Source of the DNA: Zasmidium citrigriseum
Taxonomy: Eukaryota; Ascomycota; Dothideomycetes; Mycosphaerellales; Mycosphaerellaceae
DNA: 64,000 nucleotides
Direction: 5' to 3'
NCBI GenBank assembly: GCA_002786025.1
Contig: NHNW01000065.1
Coordinates: 124,001 to 188,000 of the forward strand
Shown: piece by piece, positions 31,154 to 41,681 of the stretch
Numbering within the stretch: the first letter of the stretch is position 1
How the letters are laid out: every line of letters starts with the position of its first letter
The notes under the pieces: generated by a model
The model's database searches: none
What the model saw: the letters and a program-made list of their open reading frames with translations, nothing else
What the model was told of the DNA's origin: nothing
Translations under genes and position numbers: made by a program

Positions 31154-32612
31154 ATGGTGTTCAATCTGTTTCGACTGACTATCGGACTTGCTGGCCTCGC
31201 ACACCTCGCGGTCGCCAAGCCTACTTGCACCATTCCGGCAGCAGGTGATGGCTCTGATGATGCCCCTGCTATTCGATCTGCTTTCGAGGAGTGTGGCAAT
31301 GGAGGTCATATCATCTTCAAGCCAAACACGACCTATCATATCAACACAGTCATGAACACCACCGGGCTATCGAACGCTCAAGTCGATCTGTATGGCTATC
31401 TTCTTGTTCGTACCTCTCCAGACAACACCCCTACTCTCACTGATTTCGTCTAGTGGAGCGACGACCTCGACTACTGGCTCAATAACTCCATGCCCATCGG
31501 CTACCAGAACCAATCCACCGTTTGGTTACTCGGTGGCGACAATCTCCGCGTGAATGGCCACGGCACTGGCACTCTCGACGGCAATGGTCAGGCTTGGTAT
31601 GATCTTGTCCAGGGAGAGTCGAACTACCCTCGTCGTCCGATGGCGATCACGATCGTCAATACGACGGACTCGGTGTTTGAGGGGTTGAGGTTTGTGCAGA
31701 GTCAGATGTGGACCATGGTAAGAGAATCAGGATGTGTTGTGAGTTAATGGCTGATATTATGTGGCAGACGGTTCAGTATTCCAAAGACGTCCTCCTCCAG
31801 GATATTTATGTCAACAACACAAGCAGCAACAGCAACTCAGCTCACAATACCGACGGCTGCGATACGCTTTACTCCGACAGCATCACTTTCCGGCGCTGGA
31901 ACGTCGATAACGGCGACGATGCCATTGCTCTTAAAGGCAACTCTACTAATATCCTCGTCGAGGACTGCACCTTCCGCAGAGGTCAAGGTCTGTATCTCAT
32001 AAGTCCATCGTCAGTACTCGCTGACGTCTCGCAGGCTTCGCCCTAGGCAGCATAGGCCAATACGCCGACCGCTACGAGATCATCGCAAACGCCACCATCC
32101 GCAACATCACAGCTATCGGAACGAAGTATGCTGCTTACATCAAGACTTGGACGGGCGAGCAGGTCAATTACCCGCCGAATGGTGGTGGAGGTGGGACTGG
32201 CTGTACGTATCCCCCTTGCCCTCACACATTTTTTCAAGGCTGACGGTCTGACGACATCCGCAACATCACCATCACCGACTACAGCCTCACTTCTGGCCGC
32301 AGCTCGCCCTTCTCCGTTTCCCAATGCACGAGCTACAGTGGCGGCGGCGGAGACTGCGATACGAGTACTTTCAAGATTGAGGATGTGTCTTTCACTGACA
32401 TTTCTGGATCTGCCCAGACGGATGTTGTTGCTAATATGCAGTGTAGTGCGGCGGCGGGTGGTTGTGGATGTATCGCCATTGAGGGGATTGAGGTGGAGGA
32501 TGTTAGTGATGATGGGGATGGAGAGGCGGATGAGTATCTTTGTAGTAATGTTGATGAGCCTGTTGGGTTTGTGTGTACGGGGGATGTTGTTGATAACCCA
32601 GGGGGTTCTTGA
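31154..32612 (+). CDS. secreted GH28 pectinase (exo-acting type), with unresolved last intron
   Basis: Exons 31154-31405, 31454-31717, 31768-31987 and 32035-32202/32206 are supported by GT-AG introns. The signal peptide is MVFNLFRLTIGLAGLAHLAVA. GH28 features: WLLGGDNLRVNGHGTGTLDG, PMAITIVNTTD, HNTDG and VDNGDDAIALKGNSTNI (catalytic acids), then GSIGQYADRYE and YAAYIKTWTGE; the usual GHG is GQG, so an exo-polygalacturonase or rhamnosidase-like subtype is likely. The last segment (32250-32612: DDIRNITITDYSL onward) is GH28-like, but an in-frame TGA at 32241-32243 precedes it. A GT-AG intron 32207-32284 restores the frame but drops that beta strand. Either the protein is shortened there, or the gene is damaged or contains an error. 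Confidence 0.8.
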
Positions 32613-32932
32613 GTGGCTGGCTGAAAGGCTTCCGAGATACATCGCTGAAAACGGTCAGCGGTTACACAGGCCCTCGCCAAAGTGTTCGATTTGGGTCGAG
32701 TGTTCTCGCTAATGCTACAGCAGGGCAGCCACATGTCAGCTCCAGCCTTGGTATATCCAGCTGGGGGAAACTCTCTCGTGTTTGCAAGTTTAACTGCTGA
32801 GGCTCTGCTCAGACTTCATATCACTACTCTCTTCATTTATTCACCCCTGACTACTAACTACATAGCATTTCACAAAGGAGCCACGCTGATTGGAACTCGT
32901 TGATCGTTCTATCCAGTGAGGAAGTCTGCACG
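32613..32932. other. intergenic between GH28 and membrane-protein gene
   Basis: 320 bp between two rightward genes. Nothing is seen beyond a presumed terminator and promoter. Confidence 0.45.
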
Positions 32933-34342
32933 ATGGCAACTCCTGGACAGCCCGCTGGACCAGGAGCTGGACCGTATCAACAGCCTCATGCTGGCCAACC
33001 GCCGCCTCCGCCTCCGCCTGCTATGCCACAGGCCCCGCCAGCTGGAGGTCAAAATCCGCCCTTGAATCAACCAGCGTATGGTGTTCCTCCGCCTGGCTAC
33101 CAACATCAACAGCATCACGCCCTCTACCCAGTCGCTCCAGCTCCGAGCCCCATTTCGACACGTTCATACACCGATTCGTTCTGCAAGATCGCTGTCTTCC
33201 CGATTGTGCCGATCGAAATACCAGCAGTCGACTTTGGAAAGAGCGCCGCAGTATGCTCCGTTGCGTGGTTTACTTTGACTATGATGCGGCAACTGCTCTA
33301 TCTTCCGCTTGCTCTTCTCCATTTCCTACTGCTTGTCCCTTGGACCACATTTTGGATCGTCAATATCTTTCTAGCGACGCTCAGGATACCTTCGCTTTAC
33401 TACAGCGGATTTCATTTTCAGAATTTCGACCACAGGCTCGTGGTACGTCTGGACGCTTGATACTTCAAGCAAGTGATGCTGACTACCTCTGCTAGAGACT
33501 GCTGTTTTCGTTGCTGCACAAAAGGTCAATCCATCTCTTCTGGGGATTCTACTTCCTAGCAGCCAAAAACGATCGTTTTTATCAGAATTATTGCGAGTCA
33601 TGGAGGATCATGGCAAGAAAGCAGACCAGCTCTCCACAGGAGGTCGAATACATGTTCATTCTGACCGACTATGAAAATATGACGGCCATTCCGTGCCCCA
33701 AGTTTGCAACAGATCAGGAGCTGTTCGAGCACATGGTCAATGCTTACTACATGATACGCAGCAGGCGAAGCTTCTTCAAATGGTTCTCAGGCAAAGCTGT
33801 GAGTCGAATCGATGTTATCAATGTACGCAAACCCCTCTCAAGCACATTGAACGAATGACTTCACTCACTGTATTTCGTAGCTCTCTCCGCATAGGGTCCC
33901 TGGCGAGTACATCAACTCTCTCGACCTTGGTCGCTCTGGCGGTAGCAATCGACGAGTGTACAACTTTGAAGACCCTTCCATGCTGATCAGTATCGGGTGG
34001 TTGAACCTTTTCAGGACACACGGCATCCTCGCCAAAGAAGGGAACCATCGACTAGCTCTGAATGTCGTGCGGTCGTACGATGCAGGAAGAGTAGGCGTAC
34101 TCATCGCACTCCCCATTCTTCTCAGCATCCTGGTGGCAGCAATCTGGCCCATCATCGCGGTTCGGAAATATGGAGCAGATGTCCAGGACAGTGTGCAGGC
34201 TTCTTTTGCTGTGGGAAGCTTCATCGTTACCGCGGGTGAGTTGAAATGTCCGAAAACTTGTGAGTCTTTTTCTGACGTGCGCTTAGGAGCGGTGTTGGTC
34301 GCTTTGGCGACCTTTGCCGACACTCTCTCGAAGGGAAAGTGA
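32933..34342 (+). CDS. uncharacterised membrane protein with Pro-rich N-terminus
   Basis: Four exons, 32933-33442, 33496-33822, 33881-34235 and 34287-34342, give 415 residues. The N-terminus is a Pro/Gln/Gly tract with a run of seven prolines. Helices follow: LLYLPLALLHFLLLVPWTTF near 120-150, then a soluble part with YCESWRIMARKQTSSPQEV and EYMFILTDYENMT. The C-terminal pair is VGVLIALPILLSILVAAIWP and FAVGSFIVTAGAVLVALATF. The third intron is 51 nt, in frame and without a stop, so an unspliced isoform would insert 17 residues between the last two hydrophobic segments. I do not recognise a family. The layout resembles fungal-specific proteins in which a cytosolic domain is held by terminal membrane helices. 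Confidence 0.65.
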
Positions 34343-34691
34343 GTGAAACGAAGGCGTGGACTGCAGTGCTTGAGAGCCCAGCTCTGTCCGAACGCTGTTC
34401 TAGCCCGTCGTTGAACGTTAGACAACGTCAAAAGACGGCCAGGGGTATACTAACCTCGTCTTTGATTGGAAGGTTGAATTCGTTTCTATGGGGCTGCACG
34501 ACCACGCTATTTTTGAAGCTTGCAAGGGCTTTACATGAAACGATGGGCGAAGTGGAGCTGGGCGATGCACTTCAGCCTCATCACAAACAACAATTTCTTC
34601 AGCGATAGTCTTCTGACCGGCCGAGCAGAGACAGAACAGAGATGGTCTTGCATGGGAAAACACTTGCTTCATAGGGCTTGAGGGTATCGAG
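34343..34691. other. intergenic before GPI-type surface protein
   Basis: 349 bp between two rightward genes. No gene or clear motif is seen. Confidence 0.45.
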
Positions 34692-37327
34692 ATGTTGACG
34701 GCTCATGGAGAAAGAGCATATTGGACCTGGACTTGGCTGTCTGCGCTGTTGATGTGCCTCTGCGGTGGCAATGTGGTCAACGGAAGCCCTGAGAAGGGAA
34801 CGGCCACATCAGAGGTCATCACAACGGGATCTATCGATCCTCTCGCAAGATACATCGTAGCCGGCATCGGCATCACGAGCTCACAAGCGACTGTATCGTC
34901 TTCGGCAAGTCTCTCAGCAAATCCGTCAGGCAACGCCAATGGCACCAGTTCTACCAGCTCGAGCCGTCTTTATGCGACTGGACACTCGGATGCTTCAACC
35001 AATGACACCTGCTGGAATCAATGGGTTGACCACTGGTCCTCGAAGTCTCCTTACTCCATACCGGTCGCGACATCGTGGGTTGTCGCTACGGATGATTGGG
35101 CATACGTGCCATACCTCACCACAACAACTTGGATATCCGAGAACTCATGGACACTTACCTCCTTATCCACTCAGTACAGTGAAGGATACCCAATCTCTGT
35201 GCACACTTCTTTGACCACAAGCACGGGAGGCGGAGACTGGATGACTGTGACTGAGAACTCAAGAGTCCCAACGACTAGCTTGAGATCCTATCCGGCCACT
35301 AGCTGGAAGACCACAACTCGCTCCAACGTAACAGCGCCTCCATGTCAGCTTCCTTCTCTTGTCCCGCAGTGCGAGTCTAAATGGAGTTCGTACATGGCCG
35401 AGCAGGACACTATCACCAACGAACTCACGCCCAAGCCTCCTTGCACGCAAGCTAGCGTCAAGTCTTCTGACTGCGAGACACTGGTGTCGCAATATCTGTT
35501 CCAGTGGACTTGGAACGGCGAGACTGAAGGTGCGGGCTATCAGACGACGAACAACAGTACGTACTGGCCGACGAGCAAGAGCTTTGCGCCCGGATGCGAG
35601 TTAGGGTGTCGGCAGTGCTCGATTACGGGGCAGAGTGTGCAGCTTTACTGGTGGCCGCCAAAGACAAGAGGGACGGTCGAGAACGGGACGGCGACAGCGA
35701 CGATCACGAATGACGGAAGCAACCCCTCCGGTCCAGTATCAGTGTTCGTTGATGGTAAGTCCCATTTGTCGAACCACATGATTTAGAGCTGATCATAACG
35801 TAGGAACATACCTCACATCACCAACAGTCTACATCTCATACGACACCCTCTACGCGTCTGACTCTTGCAGTGCCATCGGGGCTTCCTATACCAATACCAT
35901 CATCCCGCTATCCAACAGCGACCACCTCTTCAGCATGGAGACTCGTTGGGATCCATCGATCTCCGTGCATGGCTTCAAAACCGTGCCCTTTAATTACTCA
36001 GACCTCATCGAGCCGATTCCAGATTCGATATACAACAAGCAAGTCCGATGTCAGAGATCTTACACGGACTTCATCAAAGCTGGAGGCCTCATGCATAATG
36101 CTACATTTTCTTGTCCAAGAACAGACTCTTATGCTCCTATTCTTGCGGTGCCGCCGGAAGTACGGAGTTTGAACCCGGAGTGGGAAGGGTGTGCGGCTTG
36201 GTATGGAGGGCTGTATGATCGTAAGTCGTATGTCGTACATTCTCCGTAATTGATGCTGATAGTCTCACGTAGCTCCTTTGGCATTACAGCCTGCTTCTGC
36301 CGAGGCTACGCCCACGCTTCCAGCTGCACCGACAACGACTCAGGCTTCTCCTAGCCCGGGTGTCGACTCGAACTCACCTGCAGAGACAGTTTTACCTGTT
36401 ACACTGCCACAAGATCCTGTAACAACAAGAACGTCTCAGAACGGTGCCGAGATCATTGCTGGGATCTTTGCTCCATCGACCACTGCTTCCTCCCAACCCC
36501 TGAGTTCGCCCACCTCTGAACTAACTTCTCAAGAAGGCTTCAATACCGCAGTGACAATGGACGGACAGACTTTCTCTGTCAGCAAAAAGGACGAGTCGGT
36601 GTTCGTCAACGGAATGCAAGCAGATACTGGCCTGGTGACTGTTAGCGGCCACACCTTTAGCGTTGGACCATCTGCCATTGCGATTGACGACAGTATCATC
36701 ACATATGCTGCAGCGACTCATACACCAAGCCCTAAGCCTACCGCTTTGGAAGATCACGAGACTGTCATTCTTTTGGACGAGCAAACGTACAGTATTGAGG
36801 ACAAATCTGGCACACCATTCATCAACGGAATGCAGCTACCGACTGACCTTCCAGTGACCGTCAGCGGGCATGTCTTCAGCGCTGACTCGACGATCCTAGA
36901 AGTCGATGGGTCAAGTATGTTGACCTTCGCCTCGCCGACTGTCACATCAAATCCGACAGACAGCTGGGTGGTCGCTAAAATTGTGATTGATAGTACCACT
37001 TTGACTGCTGAGAAGGAAAGGAGCAGTATCGTCATTGACGGCAAGACGTATTCGATCGGTCAGCAAGCGACTATCTCAGGAGAGCGTATCAGCATTGGGT
37101 CAGGTGGAGTCGTTGTAGGCACGAGTACGGCTCATTTCCAGGATACGACGGGGTCGACTGCAGCTGCTGGAGTATCGTCTACAACGATTCCATCGAGAAC
37201 CTCGTTGCCGACCGGAGATGTCCAGACCTCGTCTTCGATACCGTCAGCTGGTTCATCGCCAACAACGGCGAGTTTAAGTCTGCGGCTTCTTACGACCATC
37301 ACGATTGGGCTTTCAATCTGGCTATAG
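34692..37327 (+). CDS. GPI-type surface protein with three internal repeats
   Basis: Exons 34692-35754, 35804-36220 and 36273-37327 give 844 residues. An N-terminal hydrophobic signal (WTWLSALLMCLCGGNVVNG) is followed by Ser/Thr-rich and Cys-containing regions (NDTCWNQWVDHWSSK; CESKWSSYMAEQ; GCELGCRQCSI). Pro-rich sequence leads to three related units at about residues 585-640, 657-714 and 745-782. The first two share the pattern Q-T-(F/Y)-S-(V/I)...F-(V/I)-N-G-M-Q...V-S-G-H-(T/V)-F-S; the third is shorter (GKTYSIGQQATISG). The end, TASLSLRLLTTITIGLSIWL after a Ser/Pro-rich stretch, fits a GPI-attachment signal. It is probably an outer wall or plasma-membrane protein; its role is unknown. Confidence 0.78.
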
Positions 37328-37460
37328 CCAGGTCAAAAAGAGAGCGAACGGGTATGGTAATGGCAATGAGATACACTGTAACGAGATCAACGAAATTAAA
37401 GAGGATTACGGTGGCATCTTTGCCTTTGATTCTCCAGCGATCGACTTCAGTCATATTCTA

Positions 37461-39118
37461 CTACAGAATGAATCTATAATCCGGATGCGCGTCCCCAGTC
37501 CTCCCCTCATCGATCCAAGCTTGCCTCTCCTCCTCCGTCAGACTTTCCCGGGTCCGATTCTGTCGTCGAAGATACATATACAGGATTCCAATGATGACAA
37601 TACTAGCAAGACCACAAGCCATTGAGGTGCTCACGCCCACGAGATACCTTCCATCAGGAGTTGTGTCTTTGAAGATTTGACCAATCTGGGAATATCGTCA
37701 GAACCGAGGCTGCTGGTATGAAAAGGGGTAAGACCTACGACAAGACCGGCGGAGTTTCCGACTGTCAGGCTGATGCCCACGGCTGTGGCGCGTTTGTAGT
37801 AGCCTGCGTGGGAGCCTAGCATCCAGACGTAGTTGAGGCCAAGCATGCACTGCCTTTACATCAGCTTCCACAGTAGCTTCTTGCATGGATGAACGTACGT
37901 ATAGCCCAGGCACCACCAAAAAGCATGCAAAGTACAGTGCTCCTCTCTGCTCCATCGGCAATCCCATCTGCAACGCATATCCCAAGGCCAGCACTGCAGC
38001 TCCGGTGACCATGAACACGGCCCTCTTCTGCACCTTATCCGACCAGATCGATACGCCAATGTACACCGCTACACCAACGAAGAAAATCGGCACAATGAGT
38101 AACTGCGTCAGCACAGAATTAAACCCAAAACTCTTAACCAACGAAGGCATGAACGTCGAAATCCCAAACGACAAAACATCCCCCAAGAACTGCACGACAG
38201 CAGAAATCCAAATCTTCGGATCGCGAAACGTCTTCCAGACTTCCCGGGAATCGAAACGTTCATGAAGACGCATATAGGCGTCGTGCTTGATCGTTCGCAA
38301 GCGCATTAACTCCTTGTCGTCCGCGTTGAGGAATTTGGCCGTTTGATAGGAGTCTGGCATACAAGCCCACAACAAAACGGCAATCCCAATACTCAGAACC
38401 CCTTCCACAATGAACAACCACCTCCACCCAGCAATGCCATGCTTTCCATCAAGTTTCAACAGCGCATACGCAAACAGTCCACCGAAACCCCCCGACAGAC
38501 CCACCGAGAGATATAGATACGCATATCTCCTTGCTTGCTCAGCGGGGGTGTAGAACGTCGTCAAGGTGATGGCCAGGGCGGGATACATTCCCGCTTCGAA
38601 GAGTCCGATTAGGAGGCGAGAGGCGTAGAGTTGCCCCGGTGTCTTCATGAATCCCGTGCCGAGACAGGTGATTGACCAGCCGAGCATGAAGGCTGGGAGG
38701 AGACGGGAGGGTTTTGCTTTTTTGACGAGGAGGGAGCCGGGGAGTTCGAAGGGGACGTAGGTTACGTAGAAGAAGAGGACGGCATCTGCATATCAACATT
38801 AGTGAGGGGCCTTTCTCTTGCTTTTACTGGTGAGCGAATGAGGAAGGGTGACATACTGGCAAGGCCTTGCTTGCTTAGACCTAGGTCTTCGGGCATGCCT
38901 GCTATGGCGGCGTTTCCTATGTTTGAGCGGTCGAGGTATGCGGAGAGGAAGCTGAGGGTTAGGAGGGGGACGAGGAAGGCGTCAATTTTCCAGAGGAGTT
39001 TTTTTTCACGTTGGGGGTCGATTTGGATGTCTTCTGGGGTCTCCGTCTTATGGACTTCGTCGGATGTGGTGTCGACTGGCTGGGTGTTTGCTGTGGCGAT
39101 CTTTTCGATGTCTGCCAT
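37461..39118 (-). CDS. MFS anion transporter, Dal5/pantothenate (ACS) family
   Basis: Minus-strand exons 38857-39118, 37899-38785, 37739-37849 and 37461-37685 have GT-AG introns in phase and give 494 residues. The family signs are KIDAFLVPLLTLSFLSAYLDRSNIGNA in helix 1, GSLLVKKAKPSRLLP, GLFEAGMYPALAITLTTFY, WRWLFIVEG, and the C-terminal EERQAWIDEGRTGDAHPDYR with its end in FIL. These are typical of the fungal anion:cation symporters that include allantoate (Dal5), nicotinate and pantothenate permeases. The substrate is a small carboxylate, not identifiable by eye. It shares a 254-bp promoter with an MmgE/PrpD enzyme and the promoter has several GATA sites. Confidence 0.88.
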
Positions 39119-39148
39119 GTTGTATGATCGCGCTGCAAAGGGTCAATT

Positions 39149-39276
39149 GATAGATTCAGAAGATGAACTGTTCCGAGCCAAGTAGGGGATCTCTTCGTTA
39201 AGATAGAGTGTTGTACTCTTGCCAAGCGTGGACAGCTGCACTATCCTGAAGATAGGGGAGGGGATTGCATGAGATA
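39149..39276. promoter_or_regulatory. GATA-site group in divergent promoter
   Basis: Within the 254 bp between the Dal5-type transporter and the MmgE/PrpD gene, HGATAR matches occur around GATA cores at 39149, 39202, 39251 and 39273, with one further GATA (TATC at 39242, GGATAG context). GATA factors of the AreA/Gln3 class bind HGATAR in nitrogen-regulated fungal promoters; binding here is inferred. Confidence 0.45.
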
Positions 39277-39372
39277 GGCCGACCTCGCCAACAGCACAAA
39301 CGAGGAGATAAGGAACACAGTGACCTGTTCCTACAGACAGACAATCACCTCAAGAACCTCAGAAAAAAAAAA

Positions 39373-40815
39373 ATGCCTGAATCAGATCCAAACCCTCTCC
39401 CTACCCTAGCCGACGAATTCGCAACCCACGTCCTCCGAACAAAATTCGAAGACCTCCCCCAAGATGTTATCAACCAAGCCAAAGTCTTCATCCTCGACAC
39501 ACTCGGCGTAGGCATCGCCGGCTCCTCAGCTTTCGGCGCCGACACTCTCCTCAAAGGATCTACAAGCTGGCACGCAGGCGAGGAGGCCAGCATCTGGGGC
39601 ACTCGCCACCGGGCATCCGTCGGGGTGGCGGCTCTTATCAATGCGCACCAAGTCCATTGCCAAGAGTACGATTGTGTTCATGAGGGCGCTGTTTTGCATC
39701 CGATGGCGACGTTGCTTCCTGCTGCGTTGGCTTATGCTGAGAGTGTTGGTGGGATTTCGGGCAAGGAGCTCATCGTTGCTTGTGCGGTTGGGGTGAATGT
39801 TTCTGCTGGTCTTGGGATTGCTGCTAGATCGGCTATGAGTTTCTTTCGACCTGCGACTGCTGGAGGGTTTGGCGCTGTCGCTGCGGTCGGCCGTTTGATG
39901 GGTCTTTCTCATCAGCAGCTTGTTCATGCATTCGGGTTGCAATACACTCAAACCAGTGGGACATTGCAGCCGCATGTCGAAGGCAGTGCTGCTTTGCCGC
40001 TGCAAGTTGGATGGAATAGTCGTGCGGCAGTGCAGGCGTGCGATCTGGCTAAGGCTGGCTTCCTGGGGCCTCGAGATGTCTTTGAGGGGACATACGGCTA
40101 TCTGCGCCTATTCGAGGGACCGGAGCAATGGGATCTGATGGAGACGAGGAGGATTCTGGATGGAAAGCGGTGGCTACTCAGTGAGATCAGCCATAAACCA
40201 TACCCAGCTGGAAGAGCGACTCACGGCGGGATCGAGGGCATTCAGACGCTCATGAAGGGGAAGGATGGAACACCTTTGAATGTGGACGATGTAGCATCTG
40301 TTCAGATCACTGCATCGCCTGTATCAGTGCGTCTATGTTCACGACCGGACGTACCGAATCCATCACCAAACTACGCCCGCTTGTGTATGTCGTATGTCGG
40401 TGCCAAAGTACTCCTGATTGGCACTGTCGACCTCGCTCACTATCGAGGAGCAGAGCTGCAAGATGAAAAGACACATGCTGTGGCTAAGCGGATCTCGATG
40501 GTGTCGGACGATCAATCGGATCCTAACTCTCTTGTCCCGGTCAAGGTGGAGATTCGTCTGGCCAGTGGCGAGACTCGCCGTTGGAAGTGCGAGCAGATGC
40601 TAGCCAGTCCGACCAGGAGGCTTACGAGAGAACAGCATCTGACAAAGTTCAGGAGGTGCTGGGAGTTCGCGACAGAGGAACTGGGCACTCGGAAACGAGA
40701 AGAATTGATTCGTCTGATTGATGACTTGGAAAAGGTCAGCGATGTGAGAGTACTTGTCGGACTTCTCTCACCTAGTGATGGCCAAGACTCAGTAGACCGC
40801 CTAGCCAAGCTATGA
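39373..40815 (+). CDS. MmgE/PrpD-family enzyme (2-methylcitrate dehydratase / cis-aconitate decarboxylase type)
   Basis: A single exon of 480 residues; the ATG follows directly on a run of 12 A. The MmgE/PrpD fold begins at residue 10 (TLADEFATHVLRTKFEDLP) with KVFILDTLGVGIAGS, HQVHCQEYDCVHEGAVLHP, FFRPATAGGFGAVAAVGRLMG, AFGLQYTQTSGTLQPHVEG and a complete C-terminal lid domain. Known members dehydrate 2-methylcitrate, decarboxylate cis-aconitate to itaconate, or have unknown carboxylate substrates. I cannot separate these by eye. The divergent Dal5-type anion permease suggests import and conversion of a small organic acid. The open frame upstream of the ATG is leader. Confidence 0.85.
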   Translation: MPESDPNPLPTLADEFATHVLRTKFEDLPQDVINQAKVFILDTLGVGIAGSSAFGADTLLKGSTSWHAGEEASIWGTRHRASVGVAALINAHQVHCQEYDCVHEGAVLHPMATLLPAALAYAESVGGISGKELIVACAVGVNVSAGLGIAARSAMSFFRPATAGGFGAVAAVGRLMGLSHQQLVHAFGLQYTQTSGTLQPHVEGSAALPLQVGWNSRAAVQACDLAKAGFLGPRDVFEGTYGYLRLFEGPEQWDLMETRRILDGKRWLLSEISHKPYPAGRATHGGIEGIQTLMKGKDGTPLNVDDVASVQITASPVSVRLCSRPDVPNPSPNYARLCMSYVGAKVLLIGTVDLAHYRGAELQDEKTHAVAKRISMVSDDQSDPNSLVPVKVEIRLASGETRRWKCEQMLASPTRRLTREQHLTKFRRCWEFATEELGTRKREELIRLIDDLEKVSDVRVLVGLLSPSDGQDSVDRLAKL

Positions 40816-40865
40816 TCCTCGAGTATTCCAATCCACCCTACTCCGATTTCCTGCTCAGACGCTGT

Positions 40866-41681
40866 TCATTTGGACTTCGTCCGCGCCGCTGCCTTCTTCC
40901 TCAGCGCCTTCTCAGCCTTCTTCTTCTCCTTCCTCTCTTTGTCACACCCTTGACATCGACAAGGCCTCTCCGACGCGCTCTTCGTCGAGGCTTTGGGCAT
41001 CAGAGACTCCGGCCACAAGCAGCACAAACGTATCAGTCTCCTTCCCAGAACCGGATGTCGCTTGAAAAATCTCCGTTCACATGGAAGCCACGTGCTCTTA
41101 GCCTCCTTGGCCAGGTCCACAATGCCGCTGAAATTGGGGAACCTTGTGTCCCCTAATTCGCGGGCGAGCGAGGTCCACGTCCACGCCACCCAGATGGCGG
41201 AGCAGTGTGGGAAATCGGATTGATCTTCTTTGAGGCAGATGCTCCAAGCTGTGTTGAAGTGTGGATTGGCGATGGGCAGCAGGTCCATTGCTCGAAACTC
41301 GCGATCAGGGCGGGAAATCATGAAGCGGACAGTGTGAAAGGGGCCGGCGAGGGACCCGGCGGCTTCAATCCAGGCGGTCGTGGAGGGTGCGAAGAAAGGG
41401 CGTTGAAGGTGCCAGTCTTGATTGACAGTGACTGTAACACTGAATCGTGAGGCGTCAAAGAAAAGTGGCAATGCTTCGTGTTCGATTTGGCGGCAGGTCG
41501 AGGTCAGGGCGGGTTTTTCGAGGTTGTTGAGGGAGATGTAGTCGTCATCCGACGTGAAGGCGAGGTTCCAGATGTGATTGCGCAGCTCGCCGGGTAGTTG
41601 AAGAAGGCGACATTGCGATTGAGCATGCCATTGGGGCTCGCCGACGGCCTTCTTGGACTTGAATCGGAAGAGTTTCTTCAT
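40866..41681 (-). CDS. 2EXR/F-box-like uncharacterised protein
   Basis: The first real ATG is at 41681 (the longer open frame begins with TTG), giving 271 residues. A basic start (MKKLFRFKSKKAVGE) is followed near residue 27 by RLLQLPGELRNHIWNLAF and then STCRQIEHEALPLFF, the hallmark pair of the fungal 2EXR/F-box-like families expanded in dothideomycetes. The rest includes Trp-rich and Cys-containing stretches (CRCQGCDKERK) and a Lys-rich tail. Function of such proteins is mostly unknown; a link to ubiquitin ligases is only by the F-box resemblance. Its 3' end lies 50 bp from the end of the MmgE/PrpD gene. Confidence 0.72.
   Translation of the reverse strand: MKKLFRFKSKKAVGEPQWHAQSQCRLLQLPGELRNHIWNLAFTSDDDYISLNNLEKPALTSTCRQIEHEALPLFFDASRFSVTVTVNQDWHLQRPFFAPSTTAWIEAAGSLAGPFHTVRFMISRPDREFRAMDLLPIANPHFNTAWSICLKEDQSDFPHCSAIWVAWTWTSLARELGDTRFPNFSGIVDLAKEAKSTWLPCERRFFKRHPVLGRRLIRLCCLWPESLMPKASTKSASERPCRCQGCDKERKEKKKAEKALRKKAAARTKSK

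Noticed and set aside
39373..40815. an itaconate cluster (cis-aconitate decarboxylase with its exporters)
   Set aside because: The enzyme family fits, but the partner is a Dal5-type importer, not an MttA carrier or MfsA-type exporter, so the itaconate reading is not supported.
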